A program made the position numbers and the translations under genes. The notes beneath the pieces are model-generated. The model was not told the origin of the DNA, did no database searches, and saw only the letters and a list, made by a program, of their open reading frames with translations. Positions 38,530-47,288 of a DNA stretch of 52,084 bases are shown here, in pieces. Numbering within the stretch: position 1 is the first letter of the stretch; every line of letters begins with the position of its first letter. Source of the DNA: a virus; the IMG/VR virus record IMGVR_UViG_3300047655_000011, positions 1-52,084 of that record. One strand, written 5' to 3'.

Positions 38530-39529
38530 ACATTTAGCTGGTACGTTTCCACTGGTGTTCAATAGCGACTCTGTGCCTGCAAATGGTGCAGGTCCAACCC
38601 TGGTAACGTACATGCCTGGGGTAGGTATCGTCGCTGCTACTGGAAGTGGTGTAGCTGGGCTAAGTGATGGGATGGTGTCGTTGATCTCGCCGGATGGCGT
38701 GATTGCTCCTATTGCGTGGCGCTATAATGAGGGCTTTGCTATAGACACTATTGCTGGATTCCTTAGACCTGTATTCGCCCTTCCGGGAAGTAAGGACATG
38801 TGCTATGAGCCACTAGCCTTTTGTCAGTCGGTGCTGGCTTGTAGATTTGCTGCCTTGTATCTGCCTATGCAGAATGTCCAGGGGGTGTATGTAGACGTTG
38901 TGGATAGGCGGCTGCTGATAAACGGCACAGGAGTTGATTATGGTATTTATGGTCAAAGTGCAGACAGCACTATAGCTGAAGAAGTAGCTCTAGCTCTACC
39001 AGGATGGCCTGTGGGTATGATGACGCTTTGTGTTGGGCGTTCTTTGACTGAGGTGATGGTTGGTATGCCTTTAGCTAATGGAACGTTGGTAAAGATTCAG
39101 TTCTATGACACTCTGGCGAGGAAGTACAATTCGCAAGCCTTGTTTGTGGTGGGTACGCAAATTCTGTGTGCGGTGTTTGCCCAGGATTTAGGAATTTTGT
39201 TCACGTTTAATGGCCCCTTGAATAGTGGTGATACTACGCCTTACTCCATGGATGTATGGTCTCTGGATGTTGTACCTGCGGCTATGAGTGCCCCTACGCT
39301 CGTGTATGGGTCGTCTGGGCAGGGCAAGGTGGCCACCTACCAGGTGACCGTAACAGGTGACCAGGGGGAAAGTTGTGAGGGTGTTTCTGTTGAGTGGTCT
39401 AACAGTGGGCAAGGGACTTTGCTTGAGGCTGAAAGTGTAACAAATGCTGATGGTCAGGCAGAAACTCAAGTGCTGTTTGCCCAGGGTGTTACAGGTGCAG
39501 CCGATTTGACGGCAACGGTGGTGGACTAA
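38519..39529 (+). CDS. Tail-tip protein with C-terminal bacterial Ig-like domain
   Basis: 336 residues; ATG 38519 is chosen over 38507 because it gives the smaller overlap. The first 250 residues are beta-rich with a possible propeller-like rhythm (AYNSQALF-type strands). The last 80 residues match a Big1/invasin-like Ig fold: TYQVTVTGDQGESCEGVSVEW, then VTNADGQAETQVLFAQG. Such domains often decorate phage tails and bind weakly to cell-surface sugars. It overlaps the next gene by TAATG, and that gene has the same overall plan. Confidence 0.65.
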   Translation: MSLRHLAGTFPLVFNSDSVPANGAGPTLVTYMPGVGIVAATGSGVAGLSDGMVSLISPDGVIAPIAWRYNEGFAIDTIAGFLRPVFALPGSKDMCYEPLAFCQSVLACRFAALYLPMQNVQGVYVDVVDRRLLINGTGVDYGIYGQSADSTIAEEVALALPGWPVGMMTLCVGRSLTEVMVGMPLANGTLVKIQFYDTLARKYNSQALFVVGTQILCAVFAQDLGILFTFNGPLNSGDTTPYSMDVWSLDVVPAAMSAPTLVYGSSGQGKVATYQVTVTGDQGESCEGVSVEWSNSGQGTLLEAESVTNADGQAETQVLFAQGVTGAADLTATVVD

Positions 39530-40680
39530 TGTCTATAAAGATATTCGAGAGCGTACCGTTTCCCTACGACGAAGCTAGAGGCTCCGCGTGGTCGAATAAC
39601 CTGTCGCCATACACGCAGACCATCTCAAGTGTGAATGGCCTGTTCGTGGTGCCTGCTGGTACATCTGTAGTGCCGAGGGTGGCATCAGGCACATTCCCAG
39701 ACCCAACCTCTGTGGCCTCGATTGGCCCCTCTGGGCAGACCCCTAGCTGCTACATGTATTTGTGTGCGCTGGTGGAAACCCAGGCGTCAGGAACAGGCAG
39801 TTATTTTGAGATTAACCGCTTCAACGGGGACACCGGAGAGTACATTGATAGAGTGCAGGATAACCAATTGGGGGTGTATGAGGGTTGGAATGTCGTAGCC
39901 AGCTATGAAGGTACTATCTACGTGTCGCAGACCTACGGTGGTAATACCTGGGTATTTGGGTTTGACCCCTCGTCATGGACAAGTGGCCCTCAGATACTGA
40001 GGGCTAGTGACTTTGGCCTTGGGCTTTTCAATACGATGGCTCAGTTCTCTCTTCAATCAGACATACTGCTGAACCCTACAAGTAACACGATGGTTGCATA
40101 CCAGATTTCCACAAAAAAGGCCGTTTATTCACAGGTGTTTCCTTACGCCATTGTCGGCTGCTACATGATTGACGACCATTCTTGCTGGGTTTTGTGTCAG
40201 AATAGCGTGTTGGTGCTGTTCGACTATCTTAGGCAGATAGTGCTTGGCGCTTATTACCTGCCACCGCCAAGCGGCGGGTTCTGGGCAACCACGGTGTGGC
40301 TGTACTACTACAGTGAGCGAGGCTGGCTCTTGGTGTCAGAACAGCAGCCTAATGCACCAAGTGGGGCTAGTCAGACCAATATAACTGGGTACTTGATATA
40401 CCCTAGTGCCGTAAGGTTGAGCACCCCAATACCCCTTGTCACGCCAGTAGAGGGAGAAACGATCCCTGTAATGACGCAGCTTGTTGATAGTTTGAATCAC
40501 GGGGTGAGTGGGGCGGTGGTAAAGTTCAAGTCAAGATTGGCAGTCGTGGTAGAAGGCGTCGGATTGACGGATAATAAAGGAAGAGCTTACCTGCAACTGA
40601 ATTGCAATGCTTCCGGTGAAGCTGCAATTGATTGCACGGCTGTCACGGTGGACCAAACCGGAGAAGGCGTAACGTTCTGA
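39529..40680 (+). CDS. Tail-tip protein with C-terminal Ig-like domain, second member
   Basis: 383 residues; ATG 39529 overlaps the previous stop. It starts with SIKIFESVPFPYDEARG, has a long beta-rich body with many Tyr and Trp (WLYYYSERGWLLVSEQQ) and ends with an Ig-like domain (VTPVEGETIPVMTQLVDSLN, then LTDNKGRAYLQLN). The plan parallels the preceding protein, so the two form a tail-tip pair. A palindromic repeat near its end encodes AIDC. Confidence 0.65.
   Translation: MSIKIFESVPFPYDEARGSAWSNNLSPYTQTISSVNGLFVVPAGTSVVPRVASGTFPDPTSVASIGPSGQTPSCYMYLCALVETQASGTGSYFEINRFNGDTGEYIDRVQDNQLGVYEGWNVVASYEGTIYVSQTYGGNTWVFGFDPSSWTSGPQILRASDFGLGLFNTMAQFSLQSDILLNPTSNTMVAYQISTKKAVYSQVFPYAIVGCYMIDDHSCWVLCQNSVLVLFDYLRQIVLGAYYLPPPSGGFWATTVWLYYYSERGWLLVSEQQPNAPSGASQTNITGYLIYPSAVRLSTPIPLVTPVEGETIPVMTQLVDSLNHGVSGAVVKFKSRLAVVVEGVGLTDNKGRAYLQLNCNASGEAAIDCTAVTVDQTGEGVTF
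40623..40636 (-). repeat. 14-bp palindromic repeat, site 18 (perfect)
   Basis: TGCAATTGATTGCA inside the second Ig-domain tail gene (encodes AIDC), 45 bp before its stop. Confidence 0.92.
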
Positions 40681-40688
40681 GGTGAAGT

Positions 40689-41291
40689 ATGGCAACACTG
40701 ACAAGTACGGGTAGCTTTGCAATTGTGCCTGGAGTGAGCGAGTCCACCAGTTTGGCGGATTTGGTGCTGCCTTCTGCTGCCTATCCGACTGGTGAGGGCA
40801 GGATAGTACACCCGACTCTCGGCACCTTTGACTACCTGTATGCTCCTGATGAGTGGTCGAATCTTGACGGGGATGTACTGGTGTTCCCGGTGTGGGCCGT
40901 GACTAAGAGCCTGCAAGGGTCATCCAGTGCTATGTGGCCAGGTAGCCTCAGAGACGTGACCGTGGAGGAGCGTTGGACAGCACTAGGCGGCCTGTCGATG
41001 CCTATGGCCCAGTTGAGAACGCTTCTGGCCTGCGCCATGAACCCTGTGGACCCAGCGGTAGCCACGATGCAGTTGTTCCCGAATTACACGACAGACATTG
41101 GCTACAACGTGTTGCTGCTTGACATCGTGTTTGGCTCTGGCGGTAATCCTGGTATGGCTAACATGAGTGGCTTCAAAAATATGGCAGCGGTATTCAACGC
41201 CATCAACTCTGGAGTAGCCACGGATGGTAATAGTTGGATGGACAAGCCTGTTACGGTGTTCTGGAAGATTTTGAGTAAGGTGGTTGTATAG
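40689..41291 (+). CDS. Distal tail-like protein
   Basis: 200 residues from ATG 40689. It begins with a beta segment and contains GRIVHPTLGTFDYLYAPDEW, VLVFPVWAVTKSL and a VTVEERW stretch, reminiscent of distal-tail or baseplate-hub components, though shorter. The C-terminal helix-strand part includes MAAVFNAINSGVATDG. It precedes the large hub-like protein by one base. Assignment is by position and general pattern. Confidence 0.55.
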   Translation: MATLTSTGSFAIVPGVSESTSLADLVLPSAAYPTGEGRIVHPTLGTFDYLYAPDEWSNLDGDVLVFPVWAVTKSLQGSSSAMWPGSLRDVTVEERWTALGGLSMPMAQLRTLLACAMNPVDPAVATMQLFPNYTTDIGYNVLLLDIVFGSGGNPGMANMSGFKNMAAVFNAINSGVATDGNSWMDKPVTVFWKILSKVVV

Positions 41292-41292
41292 C

Positions 41293-43350
41293 ATGGATAA
41301 CCGCTGGACAATGGACCCTCTTGATTCAACAGGTGCTTATAGGCTGTTCTTGCAGCCTACAGCAACCATTGATGACGTGCGTTCTGCTCAACCCAAAGAC
41401 CAGTGGGAGATTACGCCTTGGGTGTCAGCCGCTAGTCAGAGTGCCAGTGAGATGAGCATTACGATTGATTTTGACAGTGAGTTTTATGGCTCTCCGATGC
41501 CGACGCCCACCTCGGCCTCGGTGCTGGTGAACTGCACGGGGGATGCCTATGCGACCTGTGGGCCAGGCGTGGTCAACAACGCCACCGCCACGGTCGATGA
41601 CGACGGCAACGGCGCGATGGATGTCACTGGCGTATACCCCCCAGTCAATGTATACGAAGGCGTGAACACCATGTTGACCTATGGGTCTGGCTCGTGGCCT
41701 GAGCTGCCCGCTGGCGCGGTCGTTACCTCGATTGAGCCGGTGGTTGTCTACGAGCTGGGATACAGCAGTAGTCCCGGCACCCCGCTTGCCTTCAATGTCT
41801 CTGGGGTAGGTATGGGCAGTTCCAACGGAGCCGGCGAGTACGTCGGAGCGAGCATTGGCACGACGGAGGCGGATTTTTACGCTTTCACATGCCGTTTCCA
41901 GTTCGAGGCCACCGCGCAACTTAGCAACTACACCGGCAGGTTTGTATGCTCCGTCTTTCTCAGGGTCTCCTACACCGCGCCCACAGTGCTGACTCGCGGC
42001 CAACCGTTTTCCCAGCAAGTTGTAAACCTGATGTGCAAGGGGATGAATCTTTGGATTGGCCTCATAGAGAGCATCAGCAGCTACACCCTGGCCAGTGGTG
42101 TGCGTCGGATGACCTTGACTTGCCGCACCAGAGAAACGCAGGACATCTGGAAGTTGACGAAGTATTCGACTCAGTTGTACCCGCAAAACACGAACTTGCA
42201 GGTCATCATAAATGATGTAGCGACCCAGGTTGGACTGCCAGTTTCAGCTATAAATGTGCCGCCCACTTCAGTGACTACTGCGCATAGTAACACGCAGTTG
42301 GCTGGGGTGTCGGCTTGGGAGATGATGCAAACGCTGTTTCTTCCGCTGGGGCAGACGCCTATTGTCAACGCTGTAGGTATTCTCAAGGGTGTGAGCAAGG
42401 ATTTGTGGGGACGCTCTGCGGACATCGTGTATGATGCCACGAGAATTGTGAGTGTTGGTGCAACTAGGAACAGACCGCCAGCTACCCGGTATGTGTTGCA
42501 GTGGCTTGACCCGAATTTGTCAAAGGCACAGCAGGTGGAGAGAAAGTTGGCCGATGTCACGCTTACTGCCGGTTACTTCACCCCGATTTTGTGGAAGCAT
42601 GTAACGTTTAGTCCAGACGGTACTCAGAGGGCAGAGAACACGTACCTGGTGACCGTGACTTCTGTAAACCAGTTCCGCCTCGAAGGAACGACAATTATTC
42701 CCTGCTTTGTGGAGTTGTGGAATCAAGACACTGATATTGATGGGCGTTTGATGATTGTAACCTTGGGGTGGGACTTGGCCGCACTGTATAGGTCGTTTCT
42801 TGGCAAGGGAAAATGTGCCATTGCGGAGACTACGGCCCTTCAGACTTTGGCGAGCGCACAGGCAGCCACGCCATTCGCTGGTGCAGCCGCAGCAGCAGCA
42901 ACGCAAGCCTTCGCAACGGCAAAGAATGATGAGACCATCCTTGATCTCGCTATCTTCCTGTTAATGTCGGCTGTTGGCACGGGTGTTTATGAGATTTGGG
43001 GCAACCCTTTTGATTATGTTCATGCCAGAAACACGTCTGAAGCCTATGCCGCAGATGTAATGGGGTCTGTTCCATGGGCTGACAACCCGAAGCAGGAAGA
43101 GTGCGACCTTATTATGGATGAGTCGCACGCACAGGCTGTTTGCACAAGAGAACTGGTATATCAAGCTGCTGAAGCGAATTCATGGACCCTGAAGATCGCT
43201 GATGACAAGAGGATTGAGAAGGGTGATTTGTTGCAGTTCCCAGACGGATCACAGGTTTATGTTCTGGATTTCACCAGAAGCGTTGGACCTTACTCAGATA
43301 ACGTACTGGAAGTTAAAGGCTTTTTGGTTAGCCAAGGGAGTACAGCATAA
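41293..43350 (+). CDS. Baseplate hub-like tail protein with GC-rich inserted domain
   Basis: 685 residues from ATG 41293; TTG 41284 is in frame but overlaps the upstream gene. Segments WEITPWVSAASQSASEMSI, RMTLTCRTRETQDIWKL, LQVIINDVATQVGLP and WEMMQTLFLPLGQTPIVN resemble tail-hub proteins that initiate tail assembly. Residues about 73-232 form a separate beta-rich block whose DNA is clearly more GC-rich than the rest of the gene. This suggests an acquired surface domain, perhaps for receptor or sugar binding. The C-terminal domain has a helical Ala-rich linker and a final OB-like segment (GDLLQFPDGSQVYVLDF). Confidence 0.68.
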   Translation: MDNRWTMDPLDSTGAYRLFLQPTATIDDVRSAQPKDQWEITPWVSAASQSASEMSITIDFDSEFYGSPMPTPTSASVLVNCTGDAYATCGPGVVNNATATVDDDGNGAMDVTGVYPPVNVYEGVNTMLTYGSGSWPELPAGAVVTSIEPVVVYELGYSSSPGTPLAFNVSGVGMGSSNGAGEYVGASIGTTEADFYAFTCRFQFEATAQLSNYTGRFVCSVFLRVSYTAPTVLTRGQPFSQQVVNLMCKGMNLWIGLIESISSYTLASGVRRMTLTCRTRETQDIWKLTKYSTQLYPQNTNLQVIINDVATQVGLPVSAINVPPTSVTTAHSNTQLAGVSAWEMMQTLFLPLGQTPIVNAVGILKGVSKDLWGRSADIVYDATRIVSVGATRNRPPATRYVLQWLDPNLSKAQQVERKLADVTLTAGYFTPILWKHVTFSPDGTQRAENTYLVTVTSVNQFRLEGTTIIPCFVELWNQDTDIDGRLMIVTLGWDLAALYRSFLGKGKCAIAETTALQTLASAQAATPFAGAAAAAATQAFATAKNDETILDLAIFLLMSAVGTGVYEIWGNPFDYVHARNTSEAYAADVMGSVPWADNPKQEECDLIMDESHAQAVCTRELVYQAAEANSWTLKIADDKRIEKGDLLQFPDGSQVYVLDFTRSVGPYSDNVLEVKGFLVSQGSTA

Positions 43351-43916
43351 TGGGTAGCGCAGGCGGCGTACTAACCGATCTTACGAATGCCATTGTGAAG
43401 TCCCGCGCCACGGTGTTGCAAGGCACTGTGGTGACGCGGCCTTATCTGCAAACTGGGGATGGTAAGAACCAGATTTATGTGTGCGATGTGAACTGCACTC
43501 CGGGTCTGGTAAGTCCTGGCTATAATCAGGATCAGTTGCAGTTGCTGGGAATCCCAGGCACAAAGGGGTTTACAGTGAATGACACGCTGACCACGGGTAC
43601 GATTCTCAGGAGCGTGCCTGTAGCCGCCAATAATGGCAACCTGAGATATGCCGATGTTGGCAATGCAGTGGTATTGCACCGAACGGCTAATGGCCAGTGG
43701 CAGGTAACTGGCTTTGGAACAGAAATGCCGGGGACTAGAATAAGATATGCGGTGAACTTGAACAGTGGCACTATCGGGCCAGTCGTAGATTTGAGTGTTA
43801 GTTCCAGACTGTTGACTCTTGGGGAATTGTCTACGGCTGGACCAGGGTTCGGGTATACGCCATTAGGGGCAACTGGGTTGTTTATAGCCGGGGTGTTACA
43901 GGAGATTTCTTCATGA
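43350..43916 (+). CDS. Tail-tip/baseplate protein
   Basis: 188 residues; ATG 43350 overlaps the previous stop (TAATG). It is mainly beta, with IVKSRATVLQGTVVTRPY, GQWQVTGFGTEMPG and a final helix-free tail, typical of small hub or OB-fold baseplate components. It leads directly into the fibre-like gene by a 4-base overlap. No specific family is recognised. Confidence 0.6.
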   Translation: MGSAGGVLTDLTNAIVKSRATVLQGTVVTRPYLQTGDGKNQIYVCDVNCTPGLVSPGYNQDQLQLLGIPGTKGFTVNDTLTTGTILRSVPVAANNGNLRYADVGNAVVLHRTANGQWQVTGFGTEMPGTRIRYAVNLNSGTIGPVVDLSVSSRLLTLGELSTAGPGFGYTPLGATGLFIAGVLQEISS

Positions 43917-44716
43917 GCGCGATAGTTCTAAGCACGTATGCAAATGGTGACACCAGCTACGTCAGTAAGATGAATGCTGATAACGCTGCTCTAACTGCGG
44001 CCATCAATAGTTTGATGACCGCTCTTGGCAGCATAGGCAGTTCCTCCGCTGGGTCTATGGGCCTGTTGTTGACGGCCCTGTTCTATGGCTCTAATTCCGT
44101 GCTAATTGGAAAAGGCAGTTATTCCCAAAGCACTTCAGGAACAAGTATGATGGTGTCCCCCGGTTTTGCCTGGAACGCCACCACAAGTATGGTCGTGCAG
44201 TCGCCCATGGATACCACCCTGAATTTTGCAGGGCAGCCTGCTGGGACCTACTATGTGAACTTAGGCCCAAATGGTATACCAGAGTTTGATAGCACCGCCA
44301 CGAATGCTTTGTATGTGGTGGTGTGGTCTGGAACCGCGTTTACCTCGGTAACTCTGCACGCAGCAACTTTCCTGGATTCAGCAGCCGAAACTGACTTACT
44401 GACTTCAACGGCTCTATCTACGACTTACGCCACTGTTCTTGCGAGGCTTGAGTACATTGAAAACCATCTTGGCGGTGGTGGCGGTGGGGGTGTAACTATA
44501 ACCCAGCTTAATGCCACGCCATCAGCAGCAGGCCCATTTCAGATAGCTCACGGGTTAGGTTCAGCACCAAGGGCAGCCTGGATTGCCCTAACTTCTAATG
44601 GCCCTATATGGTTCCAGAGCGTAGCTATTGACGGAAACCCAATGTTTGACGGGACAAACGTGTATCTCAAAGCGCAGGATGGTGGTCTAACTGGGATCGT
44701 ATTTTTGCTGAGTTAA
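43913..44716 (+). CDS. Tail fibre/receptor-binding-like protein
   Basis: 267 residues from ATG 43913. The N-terminus has a helix that could anchor to the tail (YVSKMNADNAALTAAINSLM). The middle is beta-rich (SMMVSPGFAWNATTS, TYYVNLGPNGIPEFD). A seven-Gly linker then leads to a C-terminal domain (AHGLGSAPRAAWIALTS, VYLKAQDGGLTGIVFLLS). A glycine linker before a terminal domain is typical of fibre proteins that bind the host. It is the last gene of the tail-tip operon. Confidence 0.65.
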   Translation: MSAIVLSTYANGDTSYVSKMNADNAALTAAINSLMTALGSIGSSSAGSMGLLLTALFYGSNSVLIGKGSYSQSTSGTSMMVSPGFAWNATTSMVVQSPMDTTLNFAGQPAGTYYVNLGPNGIPEFDSTATNALYVVVWSGTAFTSVTLHAATFLDSAAETDLLTSTALSTTYATVLARLEYIENHLGGGGGGGVTITQLNATPSAAGPFQIAHGLGSAPRAAWIALTSNGPIWFQSVAIDGNPMFDGTNVYLKAQDGGLTGIVFLLS

Positions 44717-44730
44717 TGCAATTGATTGCA
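44717..44730 (-). repeat. 14-bp palindromic repeat, site 19 (perfect)
   Basis: TGCAATTGATTGCA, starting at the base after the fibre stop codon. Its internal TTGATT forms the -35 of a possible promoter for the lysis genes. Confidence 0.92.
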
Positions 44731-44750
44731 CCGTTTGAGTTTGCTAGACT
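44722..44750 (+). promoter_or_regulatory. Possible promoter for the lysis region, overlapping the repeat
   Basis: TTGATT 44722-44727, 17-bp spacer, extended TGC and TAGACT 44745-44750. The -35 box lies inside palindromic site 19, so a protein bound there would block it. It is not of the P1-P10 class. Confidence 0.4.
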
Positions 44751-44784
44751 TAGTAAGTGAAGCAGCTATGTTTGGGGACAGATA

Positions 44785-45171
44785 ATGACAGAGAGTTATG
44801 TTGATGCAGTAGCTCGCGGAGAATTTAGTGCGACTATCGAGGGCTTGAAAACCGAGATGAAGAACCTTTCAGACGCTCAAGGGGTTACACGAGCGGAGCT
44901 TAATGCAAAGTTGGACACTCTGATCGGAGATAAGACAGCGCAAGCCTTCAACCAAGGTCGTCTCCAAGAACGGCTAGACTCCTTTGAAAGGGAGTTGAAG
45001 AGCCAAAGCTCGGATATTTCTTCTCTGAAGAGACAGATGGACTCTAAGGAAAAAGAGCTTCAAGTTGTAAAAGACGGTCCTAAGAATGTGATCCTTGGTA
45101 TTCTGGGAGACGTGATTAAGGGGCTGTTGATAGGCGGCGGTGGATTTTTGCTCGGCCATTATAAGTTTTAG
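44785..45171 (+). CDS. XhlA-like coiled-coil membrane protein (lysis-associated)
   Basis: 128 residues from ATG 44785. Residues about 15-90 form a heptad-rich coiled coil (LQERLDSFERELKSQSS). The C-terminus is a single membrane segment, VILGILGDVIKGLLIGGGGFLLG, ending in a short HYKF tail. This coiled-coil-plus-one-helix layout is that of XhlA-type holin partners, which help endolysin reach the cell wall. It is the first of several small membrane or lysis-type genes, which supports the call. Confidence 0.62.
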   Translation: MTESYVDAVARGEFSATIEGLKTEMKNLSDAQGVTRAELNAKLDTLIGDKTAQAFNQGRLQERLDSFERELKSQSSDISSLKRQMDSKEKELQVVKDGPKNVILGILGDVIKGLLIGGGGFLLGHYKF

Positions 45172-45195
45172 CCTTGCAAGCCCACGGAGGGGAAG

Positions 45196-45420
45196 ATGAC
45201 TATTTTAACCTACGTGCAATCGAATTGGCAGGGGATGGCTACTGGAGGCGGCCTTGTTTATGCCGTCTCTACCATAGCTAAATGGATTCCCACCTGGCCA
45301 CTGTCTTGGGAGAAACTGTACAACTGGTTTAGAAATTCCACGCAAGACATTGCAAGCCACCTACAAGGTAGCCCTGGGCAGAAGGAAGAAGGCCCCGAAA
45401 ACCCTACACCCCCGGTTTAG
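45196..45420 (+). CDS. Small protein with possible membrane segment
   Basis: 74 residues from ATG 45196 with GGAGGGG upstream. The first half (MATGGGLVYAVSTIAKWIP) could be a weak membrane helix; the rest is Trp-rich and then Pro/Glu-rich at the end. Its place between the XhlA-like gene and the endolysin genes suggests a role in lysis. No family recognised. Confidence 0.55.
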   Translation: MTILTYVQSNWQGMATGGGLVYAVSTIAKWIPTWPLSWEKLYNWFRNSTQDIASHLQGSPGQKEEGPENPTPPV

Positions 45421-45452
45421 AGACCGGCGAAATAAAGGCACAGGAGACCACC

Positions 45453-45950
45453 ATGATTAGCATCCTCGTAACAATTGAAACCGATGTAGAGAAGTTCCTG
45501 AAGGGGACTGGTAGTGACGCGGAGAAGTTCGCTACGGCCTTCGAGAAAATCTTCAGTAAAGCGCCTGCTGCGCTGCAAACTGTGGACAACTTCGTGCTTG
45601 AAGTTGCGCCCGTAATCACGGCAGCCGTGGCACTTGCTGCCCCAGCCGAAGAGCCTGAAGTTGCCGGTGCCCTAGCCGTTGCGGAGACGGCCCTGGCTGC
45701 GGTACAAGCCTCAGCAGATGCGGCAGTAAGCGGAACCTCGCTCCTGACCAACCTGGAGAACGTGGCCACCACGGTGCCCGCTCTGCTGACTGGTCTTACC
45801 ATCAAGAACCCTGCTCTGCAAGCGGCTGTCACCCGTGTGGTGACTCTGATTGTGGGTGAGGCGAAGGTGCTCATCCCGGCAGTTCAGGCGTGGGTAGCAC
45901 AAATCAAAGCCAACTCTGCACCGGCAGTGGCGGTAGCAAAGGCAGCCTAA
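45453..45950 (+). CDS. Ala-rich helical protein, lysis region
   Basis: 165 residues from ATG 45453 with CAGGAGA upstream. Almost half Ala and Val, all helical, with hydrophobic segments (APVITAAVALAAPA; AAVTRVVTLIVGEAKVLIPAV) that could insert in or lie along a membrane. It is more GC-rich than its neighbours. It overlaps the next gene by TAATG. A holin or small structural role is possible; not recognised. Confidence 0.58.
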   Translation: MISILVTIETDVEKFLKGTGSDAEKFATAFEKIFSKAPAALQTVDNFVLEVAPVITAAVALAAPAEEPEVAGALAVAETALAAVQASADAAVSGTSLLTNLENVATTVPALLTGLTIKNPALQAAVTRVVTLIVGEAKVLIPAVQAWVAQIKANSAPAVAVAKAA

Positions 45951-46693
45951 TGACGACCTGGGAAAAACGCGGTGCATGGGCGATTGCTGTGATGGTGATC
46001 GCCCTTGCCGTTTGGGGCGGCTTCGGAGTAACGAAGGCGCTAGTGATGACTCTCCAGAAGTGGGGAGATGCCGGAACACAAGCAAAGCAGACTTTCGTAG
46101 CCTTGAATGACACGTTGACCATTGTCAACAGGCCATGCAGTGCGAAGAATGCTCAAGGCCAGCTTCTGAAGGATGGCACGCTGTGCAAGGTAAACACTGC
46201 TGTTACGCAGATTGGTGACATCGCCGTTACGTCGCAGATGCAGGTAAAGCAGTCTGGCAAATTGATTGACACGGCAAGTAACAGCCTGAACAGGGTATCG
46301 AATGCTTTGGCCAGTGAGGTTGTTGCTTTGAAAGGCACGACCAACGCTGCCACAGGCTTTGTTAAGCAAGCCACGACAGACCTGACGACAGCACAACCTG
46401 CTCTAGCCGATCTCGATCCTTTGGTGAAGCAGTATACGGTTGCCGGTTCCGACCTAGATACTACCATCAAGAGTGTGAATGCAAAGGTCAATGATCCGGT
46501 GATGAATGCCTATGTGACCGATTTTACCAAGCACGTAGACAGCATGAGTGCAAGTGGCGATTTAATGCTTGCCGACGCCCAGTGGAAAGAGCACCAGCTT
46601 TTGCACCCTGATAAGGTGAAGTTGGGGTTCTGGACAGGAATTGACGCAGGGGCACTGTGGTTTCATTCACACTTAATGCCACCGATTTTTTAG
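45950..46693 (+). CDS. Membrane-anchored hypothetical protein
   Basis: 247 residues from ATG 45950 (TAATG overlap); an in-frame ATG at 45890 lies inside the previous gene. One N-terminal membrane helix, WAIAVMVIALAVWGGFGVT, is followed by a long helical, Thr/Ala/Gln-rich outer part (for example SGKLIDTASNSLNRVSNALA). This fits a membrane-anchored spanin-like or periplasmic protein. It precedes the endolysin by 21 bases, which suggests a part in host lysis. Confidence 0.6.
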   Translation: MTTWEKRGAWAIAVMVIALAVWGGFGVTKALVMTLQKWGDAGTQAKQTFVALNDTLTIVNRPCSAKNAQGQLLKDGTLCKVNTAVTQIGDIAVTSQMQVKQSGKLIDTASNSLNRVSNALASEVVALKGTTNAATGFVKQATTDLTTAQPALADLDPLVKQYTVAGSDLDTTIKSVNAKVNDPVMNAYVTDFTKHVDSMSASGDLMLADAQWKEHQLLHPDKVKLGFWTGIDAGALWFHSHLMPPIF

Positions 46694-46714
46694 GGGTAAC
46701 CAGGAAGGTAAGAC

Positions 46715-47260
46715 ATGGCAGACTTTGTAAAGGCATTTCAGTACATGATGAGTGATGAGGACGCTGCGCACCTGTGCAAGACGGTGCCTGACATAGGCCC
46801 AAAGGACAAGCCTGGGCCGTTTTGGGCTATATCAGGGATCAACTCTGACGCATGGCCTGTAGACTTCGCCAGGATCAACGCCTTGCCTTTGGATAAAAGA
46901 TTGCCTGAAGTGATGGCCTTCTACAAGGCGCACTTCTGGAATAGCTATATGGATCAGTTGACGAATCAAGACATCGCCAACAGGCTGCTCGATGGCACAG
47001 TGAATACAGGTATGAAGCCGACCCTGAGAGCCTTGCAACTGGCGGTGAACGACTGCAAGGCTGGAACCCTCATAGCTGATGGCAAGTGGGGACCGAGAAC
47101 ACTGGCCGCCGTGAATGCTGCTCCAGCGAACCTGCTGAACTGCTTCCGGGGTGAGAGGCTGGCCTTCTATAAGTTGATCGTTGTGAAGAACCCGGCCAAG
47201 GCCAAGTTCCTTGGAACCGCAGATGCGCCGGGACCGTGGTGGAGGAGAGCCTTGAAATAA
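46715..47260 (+). CDS. Endolysin-like glycoside hydrolase 108/peptidoglycan-binding protein
   Basis: 181 residues from ATG 46715. The order FVKAFQYMMSDEDA, VMAFYKAHFWNSYMDQL, LLDGTVNTGMKPTLRALQLAV and a repeat-type end GKWGPRTLAAVNA is that of GH108 muramidases with the PG_binding_3 region. The family's EGG motif, which carries the catalytic Glu, appears here as DEDA, so activity is uncertain. E15 may still serve. The gene lies in the lysis cluster and is followed by a second lysozyme-like gene. Confidence 0.65.
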   Translation: MADFVKAFQYMMSDEDAAHLCKTVPDIGPKDKPGPFWAISGINSDAWPVDFARINALPLDKRLPEVMAFYKAHFWNSYMDQLTNQDIANRLLDGTVNTGMKPTLRALQLAVNDCKAGTLIADGKWGPRTLAAVNAAPANLLNCFRGERLAFYKLIVVKNPAKAKFLGTADAPGPWWRRALK

Positions 47261-47288
47261 GGTTGCACGCTACAAGGAGTGTAGAGTA

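Noticed and set aside
41425-42186. Minus-strand reading frame of 253 codons in the GC-rich part of the hub gene
   Set aside because: GC-rich DNA has few stops; the frame has an unnatural Arg/His/Gly composition and the + strand gene runs through it without interruption.
46257-46271. Repeat-like GCAAATTGATTGACA in the membrane-protein gene
   Set aside because: Only the centre matches; the outer TGC/GCA arms are broken.
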